From NCBI GenBank assembly GCA_002401155.1, contig NVSG01000002.1:160223-224222 (forward strand): a stretch of DNA of 64,000 nt. The letters are read 5' to 3'. Source of the stretch: Hyphomicrobiales bacterium. GTDB lineage: Bacteria > Pseudomonadota > Alphaproteobacteria > Rhizobiales > Rhizobiaceae. This document shows, one piece after another, positions 1-9,781 of this stretch; the first letter of the stretch is position 1, and each line of letters begins with the position of its first letter. Made by a program: the position numbers and the translations under genes. The notes below the pieces were generated by a model that saw only the letters and a list, made by a program, of their open reading frames with translations, did no database searches and was not told the origin of the DNA.

Positions 1-88
1 AAACCACCATATTTCTTTTTTTGAATGGCCAGCATTGTATACATTTGCTAGGTGAGGGCAGTTATTAATTCAGGGTGGAAACAATCAC

Positions 89-994
89 ATGACAGCAGAA
101 CGAATTGACGGAAAAGAAGTCGCGGCATCAGTGGTGGCGACAGTCACAGAAGCCACAAAAAAATTGATCGCAGATACCGGCATGGTGCCGGGCATTGCGG
201 TCGTTATTGTCGGCGAAGATCCTGCCAGTCAGGTCTATGTGCGCTCCAAAGGAAAACGCGCAGAAGAGTGTGGCTTTCATTCCGTGACCCATAAAATGGA
301 CGAAACGACTTCCGAAGAAGACCTGCTTGCCATGGTCGTCAACTTGAATGAAGACGATGCCATTCACGGTATTCTCGTGCAATTGCCGCTGCCAAAGCAC
401 ATTGACGAAGGCAAAGTCATTCAGACCATCGCGCCGGAAAAAGACGTCGACGGATTTCACTTCATCAATGTGGGAAAACTTGGAACCGGCGAAACGGAAA
501 CCGCCTTCGTTCCCTGCACGCCAGCAGGTTGTTTGGTATTGATCAAACGCGCATTGGGTACGGATGATTTTTCCGGCTTGAACGCGGTTGTTGTCGGACG
601 TTCAAATATCGTTGGCAAGCCGGTTGCCAATTTGTTGCTCGGTGCCAATGCGACAGTAACCATCGCTCATTCACGCACCAAAGATTTGCCGGCAATCGCA
701 CGCGCCGCCGATATTTTGGTTGCAGCAGTAGGTCGCCCCGAGATGATTAAAGCCGATTGGGTCAAGCCCGGTGCATGCGTCATTGACGTGGGTATCAACC
801 GCATCGATGCGCCGGAAAAAGGTGAGGGAAAAACCCGCCTCGTCGGTGATGTAGCCTATGACGAATGCGCCGAGATCGCCGGTTCAATCACCCCGGTTCC
901 CGGCGGTGTTGGTCCCATGACCATCGCTTTGTTGATGGCTGCGACCCTTAGCAGCGCTTGCCGTGCTGCTGGTGTTACACCGCCAAAGATCTAG
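89..994 (+). CDS. folD: Bifunctional methylene-THF dehydrogenase / methenyl-THF cyclohydrolase FolD
   Basis: FolD is the cytoplasmic enzyme that interconverts 5,10-methylene-THF, 5,10-methenyl-THF and 10-formyl-THF, using NADP, to supply one-carbon units. The 301-residue length is slightly above the usual 280-300. The substrate-site motif [10 protein letters not shown] (catalytic Tyr and Lys) lies near residue 50. The Rossmann segment GRSNIVGKP lies near residue 170, and the C-terminal signature PGGVGPMT near residue 270. The start is preceded by AGGGTGG about 11 bases upstream. The gene converges on edd with only 10 bases between stop codons. The assignment is secure. Confidence 0.97.
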   Translation: MTAERIDGKEVAASVVATVTEATKKLIADTGMVPGIAVVIVGEDPASQVYVRSKGKRAEECGFHSVTHKMDETTSEEDLLAMVVNLNEDDAIHGILVQLPLPKHIDEGKVIQTIAPEKDVDGFHFINVGKLGTGETETAFVPCTPAGCLVLIKRALGTDDFSGLNAVVVGRSNIVGKPVANLLLGANATVTIAHSRTKDLPAIARAADILVAAVGRPEMIKADWVKPGACVIDVGINRIDAPEKGEGKTRLVGDVAYDECAEIAGSITPVPGGVGPMTIALLMAATLSSACRAAGVTPPKI

Positions 995-1004
995 GGTCTG
1001 AACC

Positions 1005-2819
1005 TTAAATAACGCTCGCACCCATATCCGCGCCGGAAACATTGGCGCGGAAGGCTGCGAATAATTCGCGGCCAAGGCCAAATTCATTGCCAGATAAATC
1101 AGGGTTGGCTGCAGTGCGGCCAGCGATTACATTGGCATCTACCAGTAGTTCAAGCGTTCCAGCATTGACATCAATGCGGATGATATCGCCGCTTTCAATT
1201 TTACCAATATTACCACCTTCGGCAGCTTCCGGTGTCACATGAATGGCGCTTGGAATTTTCCCTGATGCTCCCGACATCCGGCCATCGGTAACCAGAGCCA
1301 CCTTGAAACCTTTGTCTTGCAGAACACCCAGAGGTGGCACCATTTTATGCAGTTCCGGCATGCCGTTTGCTTTAGGCCCCTGAAAGCGCAAAACCGCGAT
1401 GAAATCACGGTCCAGTTCCCCAGCCTGAAAGGCATCAACGATTTCATGCTGGTCATGAAAAACAATTGCCGGAGCTTCGACCACATGGCGTTTGACTTCA
1501 ACAGCTGAAACTTTCGATACCGCCTGACCAAGATTGCCAGAGAGAATTTTTAAACCACCAGATTTTGCAAAGGGTGCATCAACCCGTGCCAGAATTTTTT
1601 CGTTGCCCGGTTTTTCAGCGGCCTTTTCCCAAATAGCTTCACCATTCGCACCAAGCTTTGGTTCAAAGCAATAGCGCGATAATCCTTCACCGACGATGGT
1701 ATTCACATCCTCATGCAGCAAACCATTATCGAGCAATTCGCCAATCAAGAACGGTAACCCTCCGGCGGCATGGAAATGGTTCACATCAGCCATGCCATTT
1801 GGATAAACTCTCGCCAGCAGCGGAATAACTTCCGACAGATCAGCAATATCTTCCAGAGTGAGATGAATACCACCGGCGCGTGCCATTGCAATGAGATGCA
1901 GAGTCAAATTGGTTGAGCCGCCCGTCGCATGCAGACCAATGATTGCATTCACGAATGAGCGCTCATCGATCATCTTGCCAACCGGCGTAAATTCATCACC
2001 AAGCGCAGTAATTGAAAGTGCCCGCCGCGTTGCTTCACGGGTGAGAGCATCGCGCAATTCCGTGCCCGGATTGATGAAGCTGGAACCGGGAAGATGCAGC
2101 CCCATGAATTCCATCAGCATCTGATTGGTGTTTGCCGTACCATAAAATGTGCAGGTACCGGGCGCGTGATAGGATTGGCTTTCGCCCTTCAATAATTCTT
2201 CGCGGCCGATTTTACCTTCCGCATAGAGCTGGCGAATTTTCGCTTTTTCCTGATTAGGAAGGCCCGTGGGCATGGGACCGGCAGGCACAAAGATTGCCGG
2301 TAAATGGCCAAAGGTAAGAGCAGCAATCACCAGCCCCGGAACAATTTTGTCGCAAATGCCAAGAAACAAAACCCCATCGAACATGTTATGGGTCAGGCCA
2401 ATGCTGGCCGACATGGCAATCAGATCGCGCGAAAAGAGCGATAATTCCATGCCGGGAAAGCCTTGCGTCACCCCATCACACATGGCAGGAACACCAGCCG
2501 CAATTTGCGCCACGCCGCCCGCTTCACGGGCCGTTTGTTTGATAAGATCGGGATAATTTTTATAAGGTTGATGAGCCGAAAGCATATCATTATAGGCGGT
2601 GATGATGCCAAGGTTTGGCAGAATGTCGCCGCTTAATGCAGCTTTGTCATCGGGGCCACAAGCTGCAAATCCATGGGCCAGATTACCACACCCAAGAGCG
2701 CTGCGATTGGGCTTTTCCTGTATCTGGGTATCCAGCCTCGAAAGATAAACCTCACGACTGGCTCGGCTTCGTTCGATCATTCGTTCGGTGACGCGGCTAA
2801 TTTGGTTGTGGACCATCAT
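1005..2819 (-). CDS. edd: Phosphogluconate dehydratase (Entner-Doudoroff)
   Basis: Edd dehydrates 6-phosphogluconate to 2-keto-3-deoxy-6-phosphogluconate, the committed step of the Entner-Doudoroff pathway. It belongs to the IlvD/Edd Fe-S dehydratase family, and 604 residues is the normal Edd length. Visible family segments include the N-terminal [11 protein letters not shown], the cysteine-bearing CDGVTQG and CDKIVPG near residues 115-160, and the C-terminal [13 protein letters not shown]. Two adjacent ATG codons (2819 and 2816) are both compatible with an AAGGAAAG ribosome site. It is the last gene of zwf-pgl-edd, 33 bases after pgl. The KDPG aldolase gene eda is not in the window. Confidence 0.96.
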   Translation of the reverse strand: MMVHNQISRVTERMIERSRASREVYLSRLDTQIQEKPNRSALGCGNLAHGFAACGPDDKAALSGDILPNLGIITAYNDMLSAHQPYKNYPDLIKQTAREAGGVAQIAAGVPAMCDGVTQGFPGMELSLFSRDLIAMSASIGLTHNMFDGVLFLGICDKIVPGLVIAALTFGHLPAIFVPAGPMPTGLPNQEKAKIRQLYAEGKIGREELLKGESQSYHAPGTCTFYGTANTNQMLMEFMGLHLPGSSFINPGTELRDALTREATRRALSITALGDEFTPVGKMIDERSFVNAIIGLHATGGSTNLTLHLIAMARAGGIHLTLEDIADLSEVIPLLARVYPNGMADVNHFHAAGGLPFLIGELLDNGLLHEDVNTIVGEGLSRYCFEPKLGANGEAIWEKAAEKPGNEKILARVDAPFAKSGGLKILSGNLGQAVSKVSAVEVKRHVVEAPAIVFHDQHEIVDAFQAGELDRDFIAVLRFQGPKANGMPELHKMVPPLGVLQDKGFKVALVTDGRMSGASGKIPSAIHVTPEAAEGGNIGKIESGDIIRIDVNAGTLELLVDANVIAGRTAANPDLSGNEFGLGRELFAAFRANVSGADMGASVI

Positions 2820-2852
2820 AAGCTTTCCTTGATCAAAAAGTGTTGGGGCCTG

Positions 2853-3542
2853 CTATTCCGACCAGAACAATTCGACATCTTTATAATTGCGCAGAATGTG
2901 GCGAATGGGCAATTCATTGGCCGGGCCGTCCTCGCCCAGTGCCTTTTCCATGACCTGTTGTTTTTTGCCACCTTCCAGATGCACCGCAAGAAAATTTGAG
3001 ATTAGTATCGCTGGCAGAGTTAAAGTCACACGAACTTCGCCCGCAGCCTTTGCTCTCATAGTTGATATGATGACATTTGCATTAATATCTGTTGCCGCTT
3101 CAAGATTGTCGCCGGAAGGAAAAAACGAAGCGGTATGCCCATCTTCTCCCATGCCCAGCACCACTGCATCGAATGGCAGGAGCGGTATGACGGCTTCTTC
3201 GATCGTTGCAACCGCCTCTTCAGCTTCCATGCCTTCTTGATAGAACGGTTGGAAATTAGCTGCTGCCGCATTGTTCTTCAGTAAGAAGTCTTTCACCAGT
3301 TTTGCATTTGAGCGGTCTTCAGAATCATCCACCCACCGTTCATCCACCAAAGTGATGGTAACGTTTGCCCAGTCCAAATCCTGCTTCGACAAAGCCTTGA
3401 AAAATGATACCGGCGTAGAGCCACCCGAAACAGCAAGACTTGCTTTGCCGTTTAACCCCAATCCCATTTTAAGTTCACCCGCAATTTGGTTGGCCAATTT
3501 CGTGGCAAGCAGTTCGCGGTTTTCGAATATATTAATTTCCAT
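2853..3542 (-). CDS. pgl: 6-phosphogluconolactonase
   Basis: Pgl hydrolyses 6-phosphogluconolactone to 6-phosphogluconate. The 229 residues match the DevB/Pgl (NagB-like) family. Visible motifs are SGGSTPVSFF near residue 40, LVDERWV near residue 65 and GMGEDGHTASFFP near residue 130. Its ATG shares one base with the zwf stop codon (TAATG arrangement), so translation is probably coupled to zwf. The gene sits between zwf and edd, the usual rhizobial order, and provides the middle step from glucose-6-phosphate to 6-phosphogluconate. Confidence 0.96.
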   Translation of the reverse strand: MEINIFENRELLATKLANQIAGELKMGLGLNGKASLAVSGGSTPVSFFKALSKQDLDWANVTITLVDERWVDDSEDRSNAKLVKDFLLKNNAAAANFQPFYQEGMEAEEAVATIEEAVIPLLPFDAVVLGMGEDGHTASFFPSGDNLEAATDINANVIISTMRAKAAGEVRVTLTLPAILISNFLAVHLEGGKKQQVMEKALGEDGPANELPIRHILRNYKDVELFWSE

Positions 3543-5023
3543 TATTCTTCGTCATGCTCCTCATGCCATGTGCGATCATCATGGCTAATAAGTTTAACTG
3601 AATCCGACGGCCCCCAACTTCCTGCCACGTATTTTTTTGGCTTTTCGTCTGTCGATTCCCAGGCTTCAATAATTGGATCAATCCATTTCCACGCAGCTTC
3701 AACCTCATCGCGCCGCATGAACAAAGTCTGGTTGCCACGAATAACATCAAGCAGTAACCGCTCATAGGCATCAGGCGAACGGCCTCCAAATGAATCTGCA
3801 AAACTCATGTCGAGCGAAACATGGCGCAATCGCATGCCACCGGGGCCGGGATCTTTAATCATGATCCATTGCTTCACCCCTTCATCCGGCTGCAAGCGCA
3901 GCACCAAACGGTTGGAGATTGAATTTCCAGCATCCTCGGTGAATATATTATGCGGCGCCGGTTTGAACTGGATAACGATTTCCGAAACACGCGTCGGCAT
4001 CCGTTTACCGGTACGAAGATAAAACGGCACGCCGGCCCAGCGCCAGTTTTGAATATTGGCTTTCAACGCCACAAAGGTTGCCGTGTTGGAACCCTTGTCT
4101 TCAATCTCATCGAGATAGGCAGGAACAGCAACCCCGTCATTGGCCCCCGCCGAATATTGACCACGCACAGTATTTTCCGCGGCATTGGATGAATTAATAG
4201 GTTCCAGGCAACGCAGCACTTTCAGTTTTTCGTCACGCACAGAATCTCCGTCCATAGAGGCCGGTGGTTCCATTGCCACAAGACAAAGAAGCTGAAGCAA
4301 ATGGTTTTGCACCATGTCGCGAATAGCGCCGGACTTATCGTAATAGCCGCCACGTCCTTCGACACCCAGCGTTTCCGCAACAGTGATCTGAACATGGTCC
4401 ACATGGGCAGAATTCCATAATGGCTCATAAAGTGCATTGGCAAAGCGCAACGCCATCAAGTTTTGTACGGTTTCTTTGCCCAAATAATGATCGATGCGAT
4501 AAATCTGCTCTTCGTGAAAATACTTGCCGACGATTTTGTTGAGGTCTCTAGCCGATTGCAAATCCGTTCCAATCGGTTTTTCAATCACCAAACGGGAGCG
4601 TTCCCGAATAAGTCCGTTGGCGTGCAACCGCTCGGCAAAATCCCCAAACAAAGACGGTCCCACAGCGAGGTAATAAGCACGTACCCGATCTTCATCCCCA
4701 AGCAGTTCGGTTAATGCAGCCCAGCCCTTATCCGATTTGGCATCGAGAGAGATATAATAAAACATGCCGATAAAATCGGCAATTTTAGTCTCATCGATTT
4801 CTTCCGCAGAAACGTGAGAACGGATGGCATCACCGGCAAACTTACGAAATTCCTCGTGGGATAGTTCTGCCCGCGAAGCGCCAATAATGCGCGAACCCGC
4901 TGTAATTTGACCATCGGCAGAACGTCGATAAAGGGCAGGGATAAGTTTGCGCTCGGACAAATCGCCCGTACCGCCAAAAACAACATAATCAAACGCTTCA
5001 ACAGGGATAATTTGACTGGTCAT
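3542..5023 (-). CDS. zwf: Glucose-6-phosphate 1-dehydrogenase
   Basis: Zwf oxidises glucose-6-phosphate to 6-phosphogluconolactone with NAD(P). The 493 residues match the bacterial family. The dinucleotide-binding signature GGTGDLSERKLIPALY is near residue 17, and the active-site segment RIDHYLGKETVQN (catalytic Lys and His) is near residue 178. It heads the minus-strand zwf-pgl-edd operon and diverges from the transporter gene at 5279. An AGGAAA ribosome site lies about 10 bases before the ATG. I saw no clear operator in the 255-base upstream gap, so regulation is not evident. Confidence 0.97.
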   Translation of the reverse strand: MTSQIIPVEAFDYVVFGGTGDLSERKLIPALYRRSADGQITAGSRIIGASRAELSHEEFRKFAGDAIRSHVSAEEIDETKIADFIGMFYYISLDAKSDKGWAALTELLGDEDRVRAYYLAVGPSLFGDFAERLHANGLIRERSRLVIEKPIGTDLQSARDLNKIVGKYFHEEQIYRIDHYLGKETVQNLMALRFANALYEPLWNSAHVDHVQITVAETLGVEGRGGYYDKSGAIRDMVQNHLLQLLCLVAMEPPASMDGDSVRDEKLKVLRCLEPINSSNAAENTVRGQYSAGANDGVAVPAYLDEIEDKGSNTATFVALKANIQNWRWAGVPFYLRTGKRMPTRVSEIVIQFKPAPHNIFTEDAGNSISNRLVLRLQPDEGVKQWIMIKDPGPGGMRLRHVSLDMSFADSFGGRSPDAYERLLLDVIRGNQTLFMRRDEVEAAWKWIDPIIEAWESTDEKPKKYVAGSWGPSDSVKLISHDDRTWHEEHDEE

Positions 5024-5278
5024 TCGCCGTAGGTTTCCTGTGCTTCCGGCTCATCTTGGAGCCCGGTGAGGATAAAATGTGGATTGATTGATATCAGGTG
5101 TTTGCGTGATTTTCGCTGTTTTTCATCATTTCCACAGCCTTGCTACATTTAAATCGATTGAAATTCAAGGTGGTGCTAAGATTTAGGCCATTTACATCCA
5201 AAATCCTACCTCTGGCCGACCTCTAGTAAGCCGCGAACCTTCATTGTATGGTCAAAACTCAACTGGGAGGCAGTTAGA

Positions 5279-6151
5279 ATGGACGCGCTGATTTTTAAAA
5301 TCGGGCTGCCAATTGCATTGGCAATTACGATGCTGGGCATGGGGCTTGGCCTGACTCTGGCTGATTTTTCGGTTGTATTCACCAAGCCAAAAGCATTTTT
5401 CACCGGTGCGATATTACAATTAATCATATTGCCATTGATAGCTTTTGCGGTAATCTCTGCAATGCCAATGGCAGCCCCTTTCGCGGTAGGAATGATGATC
5501 TTGGCAGCCTGCCCCGGCGGTGCCACTTCCAATATATTGACTTATGTAGGGCGCGGCGACGTTGCTTTATCGGTGTCTTTAACCGCGTTGATAAGCCTCG
5601 TTGGCTTCATCACCATTCCTTTGATTACAGCTTGGGCATTGGATGCCTTCATGGGGGACAGCGCGCCGGATTTACCCATCGGCAAAACCATGCTCGGTGT
5701 GTTGGTGATTGTTGTAATTCCCATTGCCATCGGCATGTTAGTGCACCAAATATCACCGCGTCTCGCAGCCATGGCAGAAAAACTGGTCCGCCCGCTTTCG
5801 ATTATTGTCTTTCTTTTTGTTGTCGCCAGCATTGTTTATGTGGAGCGCGACAATATTCTCGACTATTTTCAGCAGGTGGGCATTCAGGTGATTGCTCTCA
5901 ATTTGCTGATGATGATATTGGCGGCGATGGTTGCCAATGCTATGAATTTAACTGGCCCTCAGCGCACCGCCATCACCTTGGAATGCGGCTTGCAAAACTC
6001 AACCATTGGCCTGACAATTGCCCTGACCATATTGGGTAATATTCAAATGTCGGTGCCCTTGGCGGTCTATGGTCTCACCATGCTGGTCACTGGCTTTATC
6101 TATGCAATCTTTGTGAAGGGCCGTATGAAAGAAAATGAAAATGACGTCTAA
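5279..6151 (+). CDS. Bile acid:sodium symporter (BASS) family transporter
   Basis: This is a 290-residue polytopic inner-membrane protein with about nine or ten hydrophobic segments, matching the SBF/BASS family. The family motifs AACPGGATSNILTYVGRGDVA (near residue 78) and ECGLQNSTIGLTIA (near residue 238) line the sodium and substrate site in structurally known members. Family substrates range from bile acids to pantoate and other organic anions, so the substrate here cannot be read from sequence. A GGGAGG ribosome site precedes the ATG by eight bases. The 3' end overlaps the downstream PLP-enzyme gene by 17 bases, which suggests an operon and possibly a sulfur-containing or amino-acid-derived substrate (inference). 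Confidence 0.85.
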   Translation: MDALIFKIGLPIALAITMLGMGLGLTLADFSVVFTKPKAFFTGAILQLIILPLIAFAVISAMPMAAPFAVGMMILAACPGGATSNILTYVGRGDVALSVSLTALISLVGFITIPLITAWALDAFMGDSAPDLPIGKTMLGVLVIVVIPIAIGMLVHQISPRLAAMAEKLVRPLSIIVFLFVVASIVYVERDNILDYFQQVGIQVIALNLLMMILAAMVANAMNLTGPQRTAITLECGLQNSTIGLTIALTILGNIQMSVPLAVYGLTMLVTGFIYAIFVKGRMKENENDV

Positions 6152-7283
6152 TATCAAGCCTGATACCATCGCAGCGCAGGCCGCAGGTCATCTTGATGGA
6201 GCCAGCGGCGGCGTAGTGCCATCGCTGCAACCCTCCACCACTTTTGCCCGCGATGAAAACAACGCCCTTCTCAACAGTGAGAATATCTACGGCCGCGATA
6301 ACAATGACGCTGTGCGCCTTGCTGAGGAAATTCTGGCCAAACTTGAAAATGCCAAGGATGCTTTATTGTTTCCTTCGGGAATGGCAGCGATTGCTGCACT
6401 TTTCAGAACCCTGCCCAATGGTGCTGGTGTGGTACTGCAATCGGGTATTTATTGGGGGACGACCCACTGGATACGTACGTTTTGTGAGCGCCGAAATATT
6501 AAATTGTCGGAGGTGGAGGCCAGTGATAATGCGCTTCTGCAAAGCGCGTGTGAAGAAAATAATCCTGATATTGTCTTTGTCGAAACCCCGTCTAATCCGT
6601 GGCTCAAAACCATAGATATCGCTTTTGCATCAAGCTGCGCAAAAAAATCCAACGCCATTCTCGTCGTTGATGGTACGGCGGCAACACCCATTCTGACCCG
6701 CGCCCTCGACCATGGCGCCGACATCGTCATGCATTCTGCGACCAAAGCAATCAACGGCCATTCCGACGTGCTGGCCGGAGTGTTGGCGATAAAAAACGAA
6801 GACCTTCCCATCTGGGCCGATATCAAAGCGGACCGCCATGATGCCGGTGCTATCATCGGTGCATTTGAAGCATGGCTATTAATCCGGGGTATGCGAACCC
6901 TGCCACTACGTGTTGAACGCATGAGCCGAAACGCCCAGCAAATCGCGGAATTTTTAGAAAGCCACGCCAATGTGGAATCGGTCCTTTATCCGGGGCTTGA
7001 GAGCCATGAAGGTCACGCGCTTGCCGCAAAACAAATGCAAGGCGGTTTCGGTAGCCTGATGTCATTCTTGGTCAAAGGCAGCGAGGCAGACGCATTGAAG
7101 GTGGTTGGAAAAATGCAATTAATCCACCGCGCCACATCGTTAGGCGGGGTGGAGAGCCTTATCGAACATCGCTTCACCATAGAAACTGAAACCGGTATAC
7201 CGCCAAACTTGCTGCGACTATCGGTAGGCATTGAAGCTGTAAGTGATTTAATCGGCGATCTCGATCAGGCGTTGAGTTTTTAG
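6135..7283 (+). CDS. Cys/Met metabolism PLP-dependent enzyme (cystathionine gamma-synthase family)
   Basis: This 382-residue type I PLP enzyme belongs to the cystathionine gamma-synthase/gamma-lyase/beta-lyase/methionine gamma-lyase family. The Schiff-base lysine is in HSATKAINGHSDVLAG near residue 200. The family segments YGRDNN and FPSGMAAIAALF lie in the first 90 residues, and SLGGVESLIEHR is near the C terminus. The members are too similar to assign the reaction from motifs alone. The start overlaps the transporter gene. An internal ATG two codons in (MTSNIK) is equally possible. A copy of the dispersed repeat begins two bases after the stop. Confidence 0.85.
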   Translation: MKMTSNIKPDTIAAQAAGHLDGASGGVVPSLQPSTTFARDENNALLNSENIYGRDNNDAVRLAEEILAKLENAKDALLFPSGMAAIAALFRTLPNGAGVVLQSGIYWGTTHWIRTFCERRNIKLSEVEASDNALLQSACEENNPDIVFVETPSNPWLKTIDIAFASSCAKKSNAILVVDGTAATPILTRALDHGADIVMHSATKAINGHSDVLAGVLAIKNEDLPIWADIKADRHDAGAIIGAFEAWLLIRGMRTLPLRVERMSRNAQQIAEFLESHANVESVLYPGLESHEGHALAAKQMQGGFGSLMSFLVKGSEADALKVVGKMQLIHRATSLGGVESLIEHRFTIETETGIPPNLLRLSVGIEAVSDLIGDLDQALSF

Positions 7284-7284
7284 A

Positions 7285-7389
7285 GCGTATCCGTTTTCAC
7301 GGAGACGCGAAGGCGGCAAAGAGCCGCCCGGCGCTAGCTGCACCGTCGGTCATGTCGGAGACATGCCATGGAGAATGCTGAGGATACGC
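7285..7389. repeat. Dispersed GATACGCC-family repeat, copy 1 (short)
   Basis: A non-coding element of about 105 bp bounded by GCGTATCC (7285-7292) and its reverse complement GGATACGC (7382-7389). Its centre matches copy 2 near 11.78 kb (GGCRAAGAGCCGYCCGGCGC, R and Y marking the differences). It starts two bases after the stop of the PLP enzyme and fills the convergent gap to the DUF6460 gene. Most of the sequence found in full-length copies is missing or replaced. Confidence 0.6.
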
Positions 7390-7405
7390 CGGAGCAGAAG
7401 GTGCT

Positions 7406-7648
7406 TTAGCCTCTTGGTGGGCGAAATAAATACACCACCAGCCACACGGGCACGATCACCATTGAGCCGAGGATCACATTGGGAATGGCCCATTTGAACC
7501 CGCGTTCCAGCATTGCCATGACCTTCTCCGGCGTCATGCCAATTTCCAGCAGAATTTGCTCGGCTGATAAATTCAATTTGGTCAAAACCATTCCGGCAAT
7601 CAGGGATGCCAAAGCAATTTTGATAAATGTCGAAAACATACGAATCAT
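7406..7648 (-). CDS. DUF6460 small membrane protein
   Basis: An 80-residue protein with two hydrophobic segments (about residues 7-25 and 54-75) separated by an amphipathic linker. It resembles the DUF6460 family of small rhizobial membrane proteins, which have no known function. The FxxxxIxLLxxSLIVGLVL-like first helix and the C-terminal IVPVWLVVYLFRPPRG fit that family. The start has no obvious ribosome site, and an internal ATG at codon 4 is possible. It converges on the PLP-enzyme gene, with a repeat element between. Confidence 0.65.
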   Translation of the reverse strand: MIRMFSTFIKIALASLIAGMVLTKLNLSAEQILLEIGMTPEKVMAMLERGFKWAIPNVILGSMVIVPVWLVVYLFRPPRG

Positions 7649-7728
7649 GATTGTGTCAGTAATTTAATGCGGGTTTTCTCCCAATATAGCCGATATTCGC
7701 CCGTATTTCCAAATCTCAGGTTATCATC

Positions 7729-9612
7729 CTAATTGGCAGGGGCAATTCGGTCTCCCTTGGTAGGGGGTAGAAAGCTGCGACTACTGGCTGGCCAGCGGGT
7801 CAATAAAGGCGAACTAAAAGTGCCACCAATGATAAAATTATTCCATTCACCAGCCTTGGGTAATTGCTCAGGGTTTGAGGTCTGCCCATCAGCAATGCGT
7901 TCAACCTTGCGCATTTTTGCCTGTATCGCCAAGCCGCCCAATAGCATGTCGAAATTGCCGCTGAGTGCCATTTCTCGCCCCGGGCTGAACATCGAGCCTT
8001 CCGATATCCAGGCAATGCCGCGATTGATCAAAAACTCAAATTCTGCCTTGTCAAAAACTGTTCTGCCACTGAGTTCATCAAAGGAAACCCGCTTTTTTTT
8101 CTCTGAAAATATGGCATCAAGCAGCGTCAGATCAATGCCGTTTATCTGCCCGTCGCTGGCTCTGGCTTCCAGAGTGCCCATGATGTTTCGAATGAGCGTA
8201 CGCCGGTTTGTTCCAGCGGTGGTAACATCCAGTTTGAAATTCAAGGTGCCCGAAGGCTGTATGATCTTTGCACCCAGCAATGTGGCAATTTCAGCAAAAT
8301 TCGTCTTGGTTGCCGTAATATTGAAGGAGAATTGGGGGATATCTGCTTCCAGTTGAGCCTCGATTTTCGCGGTCACATTACCCTCGAACATCGCTAGATT
8401 ACCCACATCCAGAGCCCAGTTTCCCTCGCGAACAGAAAGCGTTGCGGCAAAATCCTTGCCGGCCAGATCATAAACCGAGACCGTATTGGAAGAAATTCGC
8501 ATATCCAGCGAAAGCCTGCGCAAGGAAGTTTCTCTATTATCTCCTCCCGCTTGCTTGTCAGAAACAGCGTCCAGCAATTTGGTAATATCGATTGCATCAA
8601 AGGCAAGTGTACCATCAAGCTTAGGTGTGTTTTTCTCATCGATGCTAATGCTAATTGCGCCAACCGAGCGGCTGCCATCAAGCGTGATAGCAGCTTCCGT
8701 GAGCAAGGCCTTGTTCGGTTTCATTTCCAGTTTGCCCGCCCCTTCCAACTCGCCAATGACCAGGCCCTCAAGCAGGGTTACACCCAGGAATTCACCCATG
8801 CGATTGGCCGAAGGCGAGTGCATGTTAAACTCCCCGACCAGATGGAGGTCAGAGATTAAATTGGCTTCGCCGACAAAATTAAAATCAAGGGGGGCAGACT
8901 TCATATTGAATTCGATTTCCGAATTGCCGCCGCTCATCAACTGGATTGGTTCTTCAGCATCCACCGTGAAATTCAGTTGTTCACCCTGCCAGATACCGCC
9001 AATTTTCATCAGCAATTCGCTATTACTGTCAGGCCAGATAATGGTGCCGTTAATATTGGTGACGGTCTCCATAACACCGGAAATCTCGTTTTCGTAATTC
9101 GCGATACCATCAACAATTTCGAACCGGCCAAAAGTGGCGTTGGGGATAGGATCAGCGGATTCATTCTCTGAGTGTGATTTGGATGAAGCTTCCAGAACCT
9201 CCCGTATTATGCCCTTGTCGAAAATCCAGTTTGCCTTGCCATTGCTATCGGTTCTGAAATTAAATTGTGGCCGTACAAAGCGGAAGTTCCTGATATCGGC
9301 CCGGCCAAAAAAGGCAGAGAGCGTTTCCAGCTTGCCGAACAATTTATCAATCCGCACAAAGGGAGGTGAATTGGGAGGAGCAGAAGGATCTTCGATGACC
9401 ACGTCTGAAATCTCGATGCCAAGAAATGGCTGGAAGGATACGGTTGGGTTGCCACGAAACGTCATGGTACGACCGGTAAGGTCTTGCACTTCGCTCAAAA
9501 TCCGGCTTTTGACCGTATCCGAAGAAATAAACATCGGAGTCATCAAAAAAAGGGCAGCAACGAACACCGCCAAAACGCCAAAAATGATTACAGCCCGTTT
9601 CAAACTCACCAA
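7729..9612 (-). CDS. AsmA family protein
   Basis: A 627-residue envelope protein of the AsmA/DUF748-like group. One N-terminal membrane anchor (about residues 7-29) is followed by a long beta-rich periplasmic region and an AsmA C-terminal domain (GTLNFKLDVTTAG...GTLEARASDGQINGIDLT, about residues 460-510). AsmA-like proteins influence outer-membrane assembly and inter-membrane lipid transport. The first codon is TTG, with a GTG immediately after and no clear ribosome site, so the exact start is uncertain. It diverges from the acetoacetyl-CoA synthetase gene. Confidence 0.85.
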   Translation of the reverse strand: MVSLKRAVIIFGVLAVFVAALFLMTPMFISSDTVKSRILSEVQDLTGRTMTFRGNPTVSFQPFLGIEISDVVIEDPSAPPNSPPFVRIDKLFGKLETLSAFFGRADIRNFRFVRPQFNFRTDSNGKANWIFDKGIIREVLEASSKSHSENESADPIPNATFGRFEIVDGIANYENEISGVMETVTNINGTIIWPDSNSELLMKIGGIWQGEQLNFTVDAEEPIQLMSGGNSEIEFNMKSAPLDFNFVGEANLISDLHLVGEFNMHSPSANRMGEFLGVTLLEGLVIGELEGAGKLEMKPNKALLTEAAITLDGSRSVGAISISIDEKNTPKLDGTLAFDAIDITKLLDAVSDKQAGGDNRETSLRRLSLDMRISSNTVSVYDLAGKDFAATLSVREGNWALDVGNLAMFEGNVTAKIEAQLEADIPQFSFNITATKTNFAEIATLLGAKIIQPSGTLNFKLDVTTAGTNRRTLIRNIMGTLEARASDGQINGIDLTLLDAIFSEKKKRVSFDELSGRTVFDKAEFEFLINRGIAWISEGSMFSPGREMALSGNFDMLLGGLAIQAKMRKVERIADGQTSNPEQLPKAGEWNNFIIGGTFSSPLLTRWPASSRSFLPPTKGDRIAPAN

Positions 9613-9781
9613 CCTGAGCCCGGATAAGTTCCGGTCATCTCGATTACAATTACTCTGCAGTCAGATTACAGCCATTTGGCAATTTATCCAAGCACGATAA
9701 TTGATGATATTTCGTCCCCAACCATTTACAGTTTCAGGGCCTCTATGCCAAAATGAAAATAGACGTAACAGGAAGATAAAT

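Noticed and set aside
5024..5278. Possible SAM riboswitch before the transporter and Cys/Met enzyme genes
   Set aside because: I could not find the conserved cores of SAM-I or SAM-II type RNAs in this 255-base gap.
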